Part shown: one piece after another, positions 57,901-64,000 of the stretch
Layout: each line of letters begins with the position of its first letter
Numbering within the stretch: position 1 is the stretch's first letter
Assembly (NCBI RefSeq): GCF_001045455.1
Contig: NZ_LFNE01000002.1
Span: forward strand, 124,001-188,000
DNA length: 64,000 bases
Source of the DNA: Chryseobacterium sp. FH2
Lineage (GTDB): Bacteria; Bacteroidota; Bacteroidia; Flavobacteriales; Weeksellaceae
Direction: 5' to 3'
Translations under genes and position numbers: made by a program
The notes under the pieces: generated by a model
Database searches by the model: none
What the model saw: only the letters and a program-made list of their open reading frames with translations
What the model was told of the DNA's origin: nothing

Positions 57901-58161
57901 AATACATACAATATAGTAAATAACAGATTATTTCTGCCTTTGGATGATATAAACATGAATCCAATGCCAATAAAAGATAGTAACGAAAATGTATTATATC
58001 ACCATTTCAAAGTAGTGGCAGAAAATACATCTAATATGTTCAGTATTCAGGAAAATATCCTTACGATCTATAAAAAAGATACATGGGCAGATATTTCCGG
58101 GATTTCATCAGACGGCATCGATGGAATGATACTGCAGGGAACATTCATCATTAGACCTTAA
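51901..58161 (+). CDS. Giant leaderless protein (2,086 residues), second of the giant pair
   Basis: I start at ATG 51901 (MNFLRYYPYESEEAKIYHSK); an earlier in-frame ATG at 51823 lies inside the upstream gene. No signal peptide. Residues 1 to about 360 look like a beta-propeller made of repeated blades (FTRLDFTGNPIFQKAY, FLLKVNFEGDIIWYKKF, LFDERGEIFLQND). A conserved-looking junction (CDGGGITVTFNQFSSLQTPN) leads to a long region with carbohydrate-module-like beta segments. Near 1800-1960 fibronectin-III-like strands occur (KIKIEINPYPNVQKISQISV, SVILNWEQTCYKGKYHLYKL). No catalytic motif recognised. It is 11 bp after the first giant gene and 18 bp before a tail-fibre-like gene, so all four are one operon. 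Confidence 0.7.
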   Translation: MNFLRYYPYESEEAKIYHSKRIKEDIFLAGYFKGSSGVFTRLDFTGNPIFQKAYNFSDTISQVSFRKIIRNTEGLILLGLEKTGKEENIPFLLKVNFEGDIIWYKKFPEIIVNNEEIFLEEINNFQFGLGFFDLGEQKSKVFLFDERGEIFLQNDINSIDERYTFIISGLNFHNEEILICGNESDPKNEKKLPKGIRIIADLGFKDINAEYIIYKEDFIILTSIQYTEREIILTGLTWDTPQIPLVFEYNHGLGYLFDNYAGVKTNFVFGDDYFVIYTESDEISRIQYGAGTEWSGVFQMEDFNINDVSEDLMLLHGEDKNIDFAGILNPDFESCKTTPIELISFSFIEFVTERTEINIKETRVENYYGEGIEKQDLENGFSEVCDGGGITVTFNQFSSLQTPNFYLQAVGSTGSDSTQGMHLRWSFGGELGENHLPKGNLASTNVNFNKPEDFVKIYRAPYVKSIFTLDLSVAPQLIDDSQKLWVYKFNNNTRIFYIYFKNQNKYAQVRAGINPLTNPLGFIIQYGNELIEIQCRSDLFFACSLVINNQSPTSSLQLETLSLPENNNTLSQYLSYRKRLSFWDLNSNYFNAEHGKTIRYRPDGCIVKALQFEFYSDFIVSTNNGQGWTLLGQFSLTTDGNEAFSRLDPIPQSNPVNGAWLRYNDAAYVNTNNYKTKWEHPSQNPLDRDIKTVVEQYIKLSDLQPNPKAFETLNINLANSSINTSATISNGDPGQGDTQISNLDILNVAALDYHTARMLGLGHLDIGSDALGVIGINEGFIYLAEYYTNANLDIKATEKNMQLLSMSLPTNIFSERLSLPVKLSQIVTGMGTPNSNLYDSNGYSPDGKTRYISLYNESLDTDQINPVFFSTDNLYDASKFTNPVYAGLEYRMVKPGETDFHIWAKPELSHDTAYLNIDSASDSFEVIPIQIPDANTPLYLHKQKKNGTYFYMSYGINWFSRAQYGQPELSIVTDIKPFNGLLPPSLCSSFLIQKEFPLMFTSQEEQNRLIAIPALTDKTLVRHTFDYHIYQEGVTYPIPFDSVIQDSVYLSDPNSLFPDNEEIFADDIEIYFRKFVPRTITARVKEQNQLPVIMHHSGNQLLAIIETVDYPVASSGFTVDPNNPNNLIYNEIWRSEIPAGSTANDFLGGIFLLDNESYVIHEITLTGTGLQFTVFKKVVSDAMMSGNTNSTFTATQLAVLPSYDSSTEGIFNATENMQNAASWGFQNPNSLKVKIGDSNWTLHREIIENQQANGTPQKYLEKSRGIWKDAKVEMLFEDLHSYQPLNSNLPVITYDPNNLPKVHQGVYKITFTGFSLAQHSQYSQNSHSVEWNKGYIRLFNVENFNPGGWPKDSRSIFKVVRTENIGTNNDLVLYIYDENFAIEEDTGANTPILLHQNQAGNYISKPTDPVTGNSVKVNYYPSYKVYLYKNTTNNLISDSVLPQGDEDTHYSVFGFRSVDNNTTDMQGNLYKSKFSTPSLMFGSAIIEPMQPELPTGSVFATRPDKYGKATYSFLTKYTHKPHSVQFFRSDETAFLNALYEFNTIGEIKAALESLGGQNEEYFNDRWKNFLDFENLEALGDYTGYPLTSSIPYKFPLPDSITFFKAINQFITEHNDYFDLQVGSTYYCEQIPNTQFGFTNFKKVIIKAIPNQSEELLFVDFVMEAIQNCFIPLTEVPVIYKYIKKLNSGYRPKNLKQNLRDSNGYLLNPIDPTFDMAPMAAIYKETPQHETLFTDFTLDGSSDNFYFYGVREMGTQMKLSGFSPFLGPIRLVNSNPAEPPKIKSLLPIVENKTLGISSKIKIEINPYPNVQKISQISVYRATNKLDAESVLSMKLIKMANIADVETEQVSGAWVVYDDFEDLDYKPYGDALFYKVVVSRTVEYTMTDYDTGTPTSQVIVEQAPSLSSKTIVTVLVENYNPEAPELNYNSEPVTGDTITSVILNWEQTCYKGKYHLYKLSNEGSWKEIARINIDEKDIEKAHLYLFAEPVTIPPIDPYWEMVNTYNIVNNRLFLPLDDINMNPMPIKDSNENVLYHHFKVVAENTSNMFSIQENILTIYKKDTWADISGISSDGIDGMILQGTFIIRP

Positions 58162-58179
58162 TTATTAAAATTAAAAATC

Positions 58180-59574
58180 ATGGCAAAAAAATCAATATCA
58201 GAATTAAAAGAATATTTTCAGGCAGGTAAAAGACCTACTGAAGGTCAGTTTGGGAATTTAATAGATAGTTACGTTCATATGGATGAATCATCTGAATATT
58301 TTACAACTTTAGAATATCCTGCTGATTACCAAGTTGGTGATTATATTGAATTTGTAAATTTTTCTCCTGCAATGGCACATTCGGGTGGGTTTTATGAAAT
58401 TTCAGTGGCTTACACAAGAGGTAATATCGCTTCTGCAGCAACACACCTTGCAGCCATCTCGCATGCAAATCCAAATCTTTGGAGAGAATGTGGTAAAATT
58501 AACAGAAATAACTATACTGATGGACAAAATAATAATTGTTTTACGATTGATGTTAATGGTGCTATATGTAGGTTTCGTATAAGAGCAACAAAAATACTGG
58601 GAGTTACAACCGGTACTATGTCAGTTGTAATCAAAGTAAGGTCTATTAATAAAAACGATTCATGGAATGGATTAGATAACAGAGGAAATGACAGTTCAAG
58701 TATCCCATTACAACCAATGACAGATGAATGGGAGTTATTAGTAGGAAGCGCATTTTCACCGGAGTCTGCAAAAGTTGCATTAAAAGTAAATAAAGAGGGG
58801 AATGTTGGGATAGGACTTCAGAATTCAAAACAAAAGTTAACTGTTTCTGCTACTCAACAATTAAATCAAGGAGGTCCTACAAATGGACAAGATTCAACGG
58901 CAATTTTAAGACTTCAATCAAGTAATGCCGGATATGGAGAAGTGTTTGATTTTGGAATGAATATTGGGCCTTCTTATGCATGGGTACAACCACAAGATTT
59001 AAATAGTCCGAATGAAACATATAATCTATCTCTCAATCCCAGAGGGGGGAATGTCGGAATTGGAACTGTCAATCCCACAGAAAGGCTTGATGTAACCGGA
59101 GGTATAAAATCATCAATGAATGGCAATGAAGGTGGATACATTGAATTAGAGAACTCCGGCAAAGGTGGCTCCCAATTTAGCAAATGGAGAATTTATAATA
59201 TGACAGGAGGTTATGGTAATGGGTTGCAATTTTGGGGATATTCTAATGATGGTAATTATGGAGCTAAGCTTTGGTTAGGCGATAACGGAAATATGGCTTT
59301 GTATGGAAAACTTGAAGCGAAAGATGTTGTCATAGCTCCAACACCGACAGCTGACTTTGTATTTGATTCAGGATATAATCTTAAAACTATCGATGATCTG
59401 GAACAATTTATTGCAAAAAATAAGCACCTTCCTGAAATACCTTCTGCAAAAGAAATGGAAAAGAATGGATTAGCTGTAGGAGATTTTCAAATAAAATTGT
59501 TGCAAAAAATAGAAGAGTTGACATTATATGTTATCTCTTTAAAAAAAGAAATAGAACAATTAACAACCAATTAA
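58180..59574 (+). CDS. Tail-fibre-like protein 1
   Basis: A 464-residue leaderless protein. The first 35 residues (ISELKEYFQAGKRPTEGQF, then LIDSYVHMDE) are a motif I know from fibre-like proteins of Bacteroidota phages and tail-like particles, and are shared with the next gene. Later come fibre segments GNVGIG and NPTERLDVTGGI and a glycine-rich stalk. The C-terminus (HLPEIPSAKEMEKNGLAVGD, then LLQKIEELTLYVISLKKEIE) ends in a coiled coil that should trimerise. It probably gives binding specificity to a larger particle or complex containing the giant proteins (inference). One base separates its stop from the next start. Confidence 0.75.
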   Translation: MAKKSISELKEYFQAGKRPTEGQFGNLIDSYVHMDESSEYFTTLEYPADYQVGDYIEFVNFSPAMAHSGGFYEISVAYTRGNIASAATHLAAISHANPNLWRECGKINRNNYTDGQNNNCFTIDVNGAICRFRIRATKILGVTTGTMSVVIKVRSINKNDSWNGLDNRGNDSSSIPLQPMTDEWELLVGSAFSPESAKVALKVNKEGNVGIGLQNSKQKLTVSATQQLNQGGPTNGQDSTAILRLQSSNAGYGEVFDFGMNIGPSYAWVQPQDLNSPNETYNLSLNPRGGNVGIGTVNPTERLDVTGGIKSSMNGNEGGYIELENSGKGGSQFSKWRIYNMTGGYGNGLQFWGYSNDGNYGAKLWLGDNGNMALYGKLEAKDVVIAPTPTADFVFDSGYNLKTIDDLEQFIAKNKHLPEIPSAKEMEKNGLAVGDFQIKLLQKIEELTLYVISLKKEIEQLTTN

Positions 59575-59575
59575 A

Positions 59576-60283
59576 ATGTCTAAAAAACCGATACAAATAT
59601 TAAAAGAATATTTCAAAGTGGGAAAGCGCCCAACTGAAGGGCAGTTTGAGGATTTAATGGACAGCTTTGCTCATCTGGATGGTCCGGAGTTAGAGAAAAT
59701 TATAGAGAACGTAAACTCTCATAATGGATACCTGCAGTTTACCTCACAAAATGGAAACTTGATTGCCCAGATCTCTTTTCAGGATATCCGTAATAACATG
59801 AACATTCCTGCGAATCTGGTACAGAGTATTAACGGGCAGACAGGAAATGTTACTTTAAACCTTCAGGGTCCCACAGATGTGGGAAGTGCCAGAGAAGGAA
59901 TTGCTAAGTTTTTCACCCCTGACTTCAGTTCCTCTAATATTTTTCATGTAAAATTACCCTATAAAGTAAATACAAACTCTGCAATGTTTCATATTAAAGC
60001 TATAGGATACAATTATGGAGGATCTGATATTATTGACGTTACCTGGGTAGGATATTGTTATCAGCCCAGCTCCGCATTGATGAATACAAAAACAAGTGTT
60101 TTAAGTAGTACAGCAATTACTGCAGGACAATATGTAGGATCAGATTCACATATTTATTTGTGGTTTAAAGTACCTGACACTTATTATACCACGTTTAGGA
60201 TAGATGCCATGCGGGTAGGTAACGGAACACTTCTACAGGAAGGAGATGTTCAAATAATAATGAGCCCACAAAACCAATTGTGA
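59576..60283 (+). CDS. Tail-fibre-like protein 2 (short)
   Basis: A 235-residue leaderless protein that begins with the same module as the previous one (ILKEYFKVGKRPTEGQFEDL, MDSFAHLDG). Then comes a short linker with INGQTGNVTLN, a frequent turn in phage fibres, and a compact beta domain (FHVKLPYKVNTNSAMFHIKA, DVTWVGYCYQP, WFKVPDTYYTTFRIDAM) that could be a knob. Its knob sequence parallels residues 50-200 of the upstream protein (both have cysteine, DV.WVGY-type strands and a terminal VQI/VVIK strand). It is translationally coupled to tail-fibre protein 1 and ends before a terminator. Confidence 0.7.
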   Translation: MSKKPIQILKEYFKVGKRPTEGQFEDLMDSFAHLDGPELEKIIENVNSHNGYLQFTSQNGNLIAQISFQDIRNNMNIPANLVQSINGQTGNVTLNLQGPTDVGSAREGIAKFFTPDFSSSNIFHVKLPYKVNTNSAMFHIKAIGYNYGGSDIIDVTWVGYCYQPSSALMNTKTSVLSSTAITAGQYVGSDSHIYLWFKVPDTYYTTFRIDAMRVGNGTLLQEGDVQIIMSPQNQL

Positions 60284-60295
60284 TTCAAATAATCC

Positions 60296-60328
60296 AGAGA
60301 GGCTGTTTTTTACAGGCTCTCTTATTTT
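60296..60328 (+). terminator. Terminator of the giant-protein/tail-fibre operon
   Basis: AGAGAGGCTGT and ACAGGCTCTCT pair with one mismatch around a T-rich loop, followed by TATTTTTA. It lies 12 bp after the last stop. Confidence 0.75.
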
Positions 60329-60329
60329 T

Positions 60330-61450
60330 ATAAATTATATTTTAACTTCAAATTACTTATACGTGATTTTTCAAAATCCAGGTACTCAGTTGAATTATTT
60401 CTGGCCGTATTCCATGCATTATTTAAGAGTTCGCTGATGGAGTTTGAACTATTTTTTAATTCACAATATGAAGCTAGATCAGCATTTTGATAAAATTCAA
60501 AAAATTCATCAACCATCATTTGAAAGATATATTGAGGATATATGAAATCATGGTTCTTTGGTTTTACTGAGTTTTCTAAAAAAGAATTCCATATTGATTC
60601 GAATTGTTTTTTTCTTCCGTTAACCCTAATTTATCCATCATTAAAATAATGATCCTCATTCTTGCCTTATCGGAAGGGTGAGAAGACGAAGGTTTATATA
60701 TATCTGTCTTTCCAAACTCATTAGAAAGTAGTTTCAGATGAGTCCATGCATAAGCGGGACCTATCATATAAGTGGCTGTCAAATCACAGGTGAATTCTTC
60801 AATCCATTTTTTACACCAGAGAAAATTTATTTTTTTTATTTCAATCTCTTTATTTTTATGCTTGATTCCCATAAAATATCGGTCAATTTCCACCGCAGAA
60901 ATTTCGCAGCTTTTACCTCCAAACATCGCATAGAGCAGATGCCCGATTTCATGATACATATCGGGCAGATTCAGCAAAATTTGTTCTTCTCCTACAGGAA
61001 GAAAAATAATATCATATTGGGGAATTGTCCAATAATATAAATGATGGTTACTTGTAGTAAATATCACAGGAGGTAAAGCGTTAATGCGATGTTCGTAATA
61101 GACCTGAGATATGATCTTGTTGAAAAAATCTCAGGATCATTATAATTTTTATAGCTTGATGACGATAAGAATGAATGTTTTTAAAAGCCGTATGCTGCGG
61201 ACGGTAATTGATCAAGCTGCCTCCCGAATTGATTATAAGTTGAAGGCTGTTCTTCAGGCTCATAAACTGCTCAAGAGTATTGGGGATAAACTCTTTTTTT
61301 ATGTTGGCGTGATGCGGGTATGAATGAATATCATTGATAAAAGTATCAATCCTTCGCAACAGATCTATATGTAATGCTTTATAAAATTGTTCACTTACCG
61401 TCTTATTCGTTGCTTTTCAAATGACTGATTGACTTTCTGCATTGAGAATT
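60330..61450 (-). pseudogene. Frameshifted HEIGH zinc-metallopeptidase-like gene
   Basis: Pieces in different frames assemble into one protein of roughly 360 residues. From the N-terminus: MQKVNQSFEK, TNKTVSEQFYKALHIDLLRR ... HQAIKIIMILR, then FFNKIISQVYYEHRINALPP, the zinc site MYHEIGHLLY with a downstream WIEEFTCDL (HExxH ... ExxxD as in gluzincins), HPSDKARM, and finally QFESIWNSFLENSVKPKNHD and the tail at 60330-60519. At least three frameshifts are needed, near 61420, 61130 (A6 run) and 60605 (T7 run). The homopolymer positions mean sequencing or assembly error is possible instead of decay. It faces the giant-protein operon. Confidence 0.6.
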
Positions 61451-61708
61451 GAAATAAAATTCTCAATAGCCGAAAATTCTTTTTGTTAACGATATACTTA
61501 AAAGCACTAATATAAAAAATATATAAATTTAGCTTTCAAATATTTTATTTTACCAGACCACATTTCTGAAATAATTACAAACAAAAAATTGTGGTACATT
61601 CAAGTATATCATTACCAAAATAGTTTTCAGAGAATTCCAAAGAAACTAGGATAGCTTATTAAAGCCCGTGGTAACCCAAAATTTTCCTTGCAAATTATGT
61701 GCAAATAA

Positions 61709-61742
61709 AAAAGAGTTGCAGAATTTTCATCTGTAACTCTTT
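61709..61742 (-). terminator. Terminator of the tRNA-Ser/tRNA-Pro/tRNA-Arg unit
   Basis: AAAGAGTTGCAG and CTGTAACTCTTT pair with one mismatch. The A run on the left supplies the T tract for the minus strand. It lies 10 bp after the tRNA-Arg 3' end. The 61451-61708 stretch holds no gene. Confidence 0.7.
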
Positions 61743-61752
61743 GATAATTAAG

Positions 61753-61826
61753 TGAGCGCGAAAGGATTCGAACCTTTGACCGTCTGCTTAGAAGGCAGAT
61801 GCTCTATCCAGCTGAGCTACGCACCC
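61753..61826 (-). tRNA. tRNA-Arg (anticodon TCT), second copy
   Basis: Identical in all 74 nt to the gene at 28739. Last gene of the tRNA-Ser/tRNA-Pro/tRNA-Arg unit, 44 nt after tRNA-Pro. Confidence 0.97.
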
Positions 61827-61870
61827 ATTAAGGTTTTGATTCTCGCTTCGTATTTATAAAAGCTTTTGTG

Positions 61871-61945
61871 TCGGGGCGGCAGGATTCGAACCTGCGACCT
61901 CCTGGTCCCAAACCAGGCGCGATGACCGGACTACGCTACGCCCCG
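61871..61945 (-). tRNA. tRNA-Pro (anticodon TGG), second copy
   Basis: 75 nt with the same sequence as the gene at 28829; middle gene of the unit. The spacer to tRNA-Arg differs in length and sequence from the one at 28.8 kb. Confidence 0.97.
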
Positions 61946-61959
61946 AAAGATATATTAAG

Positions 61960-62044
61960 CGGAGGGTAAGGGATTCGAACCCTTGCGACACTTTCGCGTC
62001 GACAGTTTAGCAAACTGCTCCATTAACCACTCTGGCAACCCTCC
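61960..62044 (-). tRNA. tRNA-Ser (anticodon GCT)
   Basis: 85 nt with the long class-II variable arm. Acceptor GGAGGGT with ACCCTCC, anticodon loop TTGCTAA, T loop TTCGAAT, discriminator G. First gene of the unit. It has no counterpart at 28.8 kb. Confidence 0.97.
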
Positions 62045-62089
62045 TTTTATCTTTGTTTTTTAATGAACTTTGTTCCGTTATTGCGAGTG

Positions 62090-62120
62090 CAAATATAGAG
62101 CAGATTTCTTTATTTACCAA
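62090..62120 (-). promoter_or_regulatory. Promoter of the tRNA-Ser/tRNA-Pro/tRNA-Arg unit
   Basis: On the minus strand TTG (62120-62118), 20 bp, then TATATTTG (62097-62090): a textbook flavobacterial promoter 45 bp before tRNA-Ser. Confidence 0.75.
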
Positions 62121-62143
62121 ATATTTTTCAAGAAAATTTTGCG

Positions 62144-62151
62144 TATTTTTG
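62144..62151 (+). promoter_or_regulatory. -7 promoter element for the amidase gene
   Basis: TATTTTTG matches TAnnTTTG, 30 bp before ATG 62182, divergent from the tRNA promoter. Confidence 0.5.
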
Positions 62152-62181
62152 AGCTAAATAAATGATTAAAAAACGGAACTA

Positions 62182-63210
62182 ATGCGTAAAACATTATATA
62201 TCATCGGATTAAGCGCTTTTGTTTTTTCATGTACTCCACAGCAAAACGTGAAAAAAAATACGTATAAGCCGAAAACTCCCGTGGCACAGCCAAAAACTGC
62301 GGTAAAACAGCAAACTCCGGAGAGTCCAAAACCACAAATTACAAATGATCACGGAGTAGAATTTTTTACTACTAATATTGCTGATCCTACAAAGAATGAT
62401 AATACTGCAAGCTACGGTTCTATTGTCTCTGCAAAACCGTCGGGATACAAAGTGGTAAAAACATATTTTCCTGCGATTGCCCAAAACTTCAGACAAAGAT
62501 ATCTGATATTACATTATACGGCATTGCCTGATGATAAATCTATCACTGTGCTTACACAACAGACTGTGAGTGCACATTATCTTGTAAACAATACAGGGGA
62601 TAATGAGATTTATCAATTAGTAGATGAAAACAAACGTTCTTATCACGCCGGAGTAAGTGCTTGGAGAAATGACAAAAATCTAAATGATACATCAATCGGG
62701 ATTGAAATAGTGAACGCCGGCTACACGGCTGATCCTTCAGGGAAAAAATTATTTGTACCCTTTAGTGATGAGCAAATTAAAAAAGTGGCAGCTTTGGCAA
62801 AAGATATTATTACAAGATATCAAATTCCAGCAACCAATGTTTTAGCGCATTCAGATATTGCACCGACCAGAAAACAGGATCCCGGCCCATTTTTCCCTTG
62901 GAAAAAACTTTACGACGAATATCAGATAGGAATGTGGTACGATGCGGCTATGAAACAAAGTTATTATGATATGGCTGTTTCGACAGATTTTATAGCAAAA
63001 TACAATGATCCCACATTTATTGTCAGTGTTCAGACCCAATTGCAAAAATTCGGATACGGAATAGATGTAAGCGGAAAATGGGATGACGCAACCAAGAAAA
63101 CAATTGAAGCTTTTCAGTATCATTTCCGCCCTCAAAACTATGATGGAATCATGGATGCCGAAACATGGTCAATTTTGCAAGCTTTAATTCAAAAATATCC
63201 TGTAAAATAA
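62182..63210 (+). CDS. Lipoprotein N-acetylmuramoyl-L-alanine amidase with peptidoglycan-binding domain
   Basis: A 342-residue lipoprotein (lipobox VFSC, cysteine at residue 17) followed by a proline/lysine-rich linker. The amidase_2 (AmpD/AmiD-type) domain holds the zinc ligands: H in LILHYTALPD, H in LAHSDIAPTRKQDPGP with its aspartate, and the SAHYLVN and TSIGIEIVNAG segments. A C-terminal peptidoglycan-binding domain (VQTQLQKFGYGIDVSGKWDD, FQYHFRP, TWSILQALI) follows. It cuts the amide bond between MurNAc and the stem peptide in the periplasm, for recycling or wall remodelling, as AmiD does in E. coli. Single-gene unit between a tRNA cluster and aspartase. Confidence 0.9.
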   Translation: MRKTLYIIGLSAFVFSCTPQQNVKKNTYKPKTPVAQPKTAVKQQTPESPKPQITNDHGVEFFTTNIADPTKNDNTASYGSIVSAKPSGYKVVKTYFPAIAQNFRQRYLILHYTALPDDKSITVLTQQTVSAHYLVNNTGDNEIYQLVDENKRSYHAGVSAWRNDKNLNDTSIGIEIVNAGYTADPSGKKLFVPFSDEQIKKVAALAKDIITRYQIPATNVLAHSDIAPTRKQDPGPFFPWKKLYDEYQIGMWYDAAMKQSYYDMAVSTDFIAKYNDPTFIVSVQTQLQKFGYGIDVSGKWDDATKKTIEAFQYHFRPQNYDGIMDAETWSILQALIQKYPVK

Positions 63211-63220
63211 GTAATTTTAA

Positions 63221-63245
63221 AGCGCATTCGGAAGGATGCGTTTTT
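63221..63245 (+). terminator. Terminator after the amidase gene
   Basis: GCGCAT and ATGCGT form a 6-bp stem with an 8-nt loop, followed by TTTT. Confidence 0.7.
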
Positions 63246-63284
63246 AATATATTTTAAATATACAAACACGTTAAAAAATCTGTA

Positions 63285-64000
63285 ATGGAAAATTTCAGAA
63301 AAGAGAGCGATTTACTTGGTGAGCTGGAAGTTCCCGTAAATGCTTATTATGGAGTGCAGACTCAAAGAGCAATTAATAATTTTAAAATTTCGGGACAGCT
63401 TTTGTCTTCGTATCCTGATTTTATCAAAGGTTTGGCTTTTGTAAAGAAAGCGGCGGCTAAGACAAACTATGAATTAGGTCTGCTTAATGAGAATTTATAC
63501 TTCAAAATTGCTGAAACCTGTGATGAAATTATTGATGGCCAGTTACACGAACAATTTCCTGTGGATATGATTCAGGGAGGAGCAGGAACTTCAATCAATA
63601 TGAATGCGAATGAGGTAATTGCCAACAGGGTTTTAGAAAAATTAGGTAAAAATAAGGGTGAATATGAATTTTGTTCGCCAAATGATCATATTAATCTTTC
63701 TCAATCAACAAACGATGCTTATCCTACTGCTATTAAGATAGGTTTACTGCATATGAATGTCGGTTTGGTTGAAAAACTTGAAAAAATTGTTGATGTTTTC
63801 CGTGCAAAAGGAGAAGAGTTTCAGGATGTTATCAAAATGGGTAGGACGCAGCTTCAGGATGCGGTTCCAATGACTTTAGGCCAGGAATTCGAGGCCTTTG
63901 CAGCTACTTTGGAAGAAGATATTTCTAAGTTGAATAACAATGCAAACCTTTTCGTGGAAGTAAATATGGGAGCAACAGCTATCGGAACAGGATTAAATGC
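63285..64000 (+). CDS. aspA: Aspartate ammonia-lyase, 5' part (runs off the window)
   Basis: About 238 N-terminal residues from ATG 63285; the frame is open at the window end (full enzymes are near 470). It belongs to the fumarase/aspartase superfamily. The motifs favour aspartase over fumarase: DLLGELEVPVNAYYGVQTQR, QGGAGTSINMNANEV, SPNDHINLSQSTNDAYPTA and KMGRTQLQDAVPMTLGQEF, closely parallel to E. coli AspA. It deaminates L-aspartate reversibly to fumarate and ammonium in the cytoplasm. The signature GSSxMPxKxN loop lies beyond the window, so the call rests on the N-terminal half. Confidence 0.88.
   Translation, partial: MENFRKESDLLGELEVPVNAYYGVQTQRAINNFKISGQLLSSYPDFIKGLAFVKKAAAKTNYELGLLNENLYFKIAETCDEIIDGQLHEQFPVDMIQGGAGTSINMNANEVIANRVLEKLGKNKGEYEFCSPNDHINLSQSTNDAYPTAIKIGLLHMNVGLVEKLEKIVDVFRAKGEEFQDVIKMGRTQLQDAVPMTLGQEFEAFAATLEEDISKLNNNANLFVEVNMGATAIGTGLN

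Noticed and set aside
37144-60283. Complete extracellular contractile injection system, T6SS or prophage
   Set aside because: No sheath, tube, baseplate, spike, ATPase, capsid, portal or terminase gene is readable; only fibre-like proteins and large leaderless proteins are present.
61111-61323. 70-codon plus-strand frame
   Set aside because: Opposite-strand shadow of the broken HEIGH peptidase gene.

Overview
The window reads as chromosomal DNA of a Chryseobacterium-like member of the Flavobacteriia (Bacteroidota). The support is a TonB receptor, a SusC/SusD pair, a GLPGLI-family protein and TPR-AraC sensors. There are also many start-proximal -7 elements of the flavobacterial form TAnnTTTG, sometimes with a TTG about 20 bp upstream, and little sign of Shine-Dalgarno sites. 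The DNA is AT-rich throughout and visibly more so at 37-45 kb. I saw no rRNA, CRISPR array, complete insertion sequence, integrase or transposase.

Layout. 1-14.4 kb is ordinary chromosome: the 5' part of ligA (minus strand), an Oar-type TonB receptor, a glycerophosphodiester phosphodiesterase, a SusC/SusD pair followed by a secreted metallophosphoesterase (a possible phosphate-ester scavenging unit), an SDR reductase, prmA and an SH3-domain protein. 14.5-24.5 kb is a duplicated surface-protein locus. Two tandem TPR-membrane-AraC sensors (minus strand) face a fibrinogen-like surface protein and, downstream, a YadA-head-repeat protein. The two surface genes share the same upstream region (a palindrome, then TTG-N20-TAATATTG). 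Each is followed by a copy of a small HTH gene, the first decayed and the second intact and paired with another HTH gene. A fatty acid desaturase follows.

26.3-62.0 kb is accessory DNA interleaved with three same-oriented tRNA units: a half tRNA-Arg remnant at 26.3 kb, tRNA-Arg/tRNA-Pro at 28.8 kb, and tRNA-Arg/tRNA-Pro/tRNA-Ser at 61.8-62.0 kb. Between the first two lies a small module (GLPGLI protein plus a four-cysteine exported peptide). Between the second and third lies a 33-kb region. It starts with an acetoacetate-decarboxylase-like/ALDH/epimerase/AraC operon and a DJ-1-family gene that share a 38-bp upstream element. A strip of gene remnants follows. Then comes an unusual block: a leaderless 1,097-residue protein ending in a metzincin active site, overlapped by an exported partner gene; an array of duplicated and broken exported genes including an orphan metzincin tail; two giant leaderless beta-rich proteins (2,150 and 2,086 residues); and two phage-tail-fibre-like proteins. 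A frameshifted zinc-peptidase gene closes the region.

62.1-64 kb returns to core genes: a lipoprotein N-acetylmuramoyl-L-alanine amidase and the 5' part of aspartase.

The most interesting part is 37.1-60.3 kb. I read it as a toxin/immunity-like metzincin locus joined to a giant-protein/tail-fibre operon. No contractile-tail or secretion structural genes are visible, so the delivery route and function are inference.
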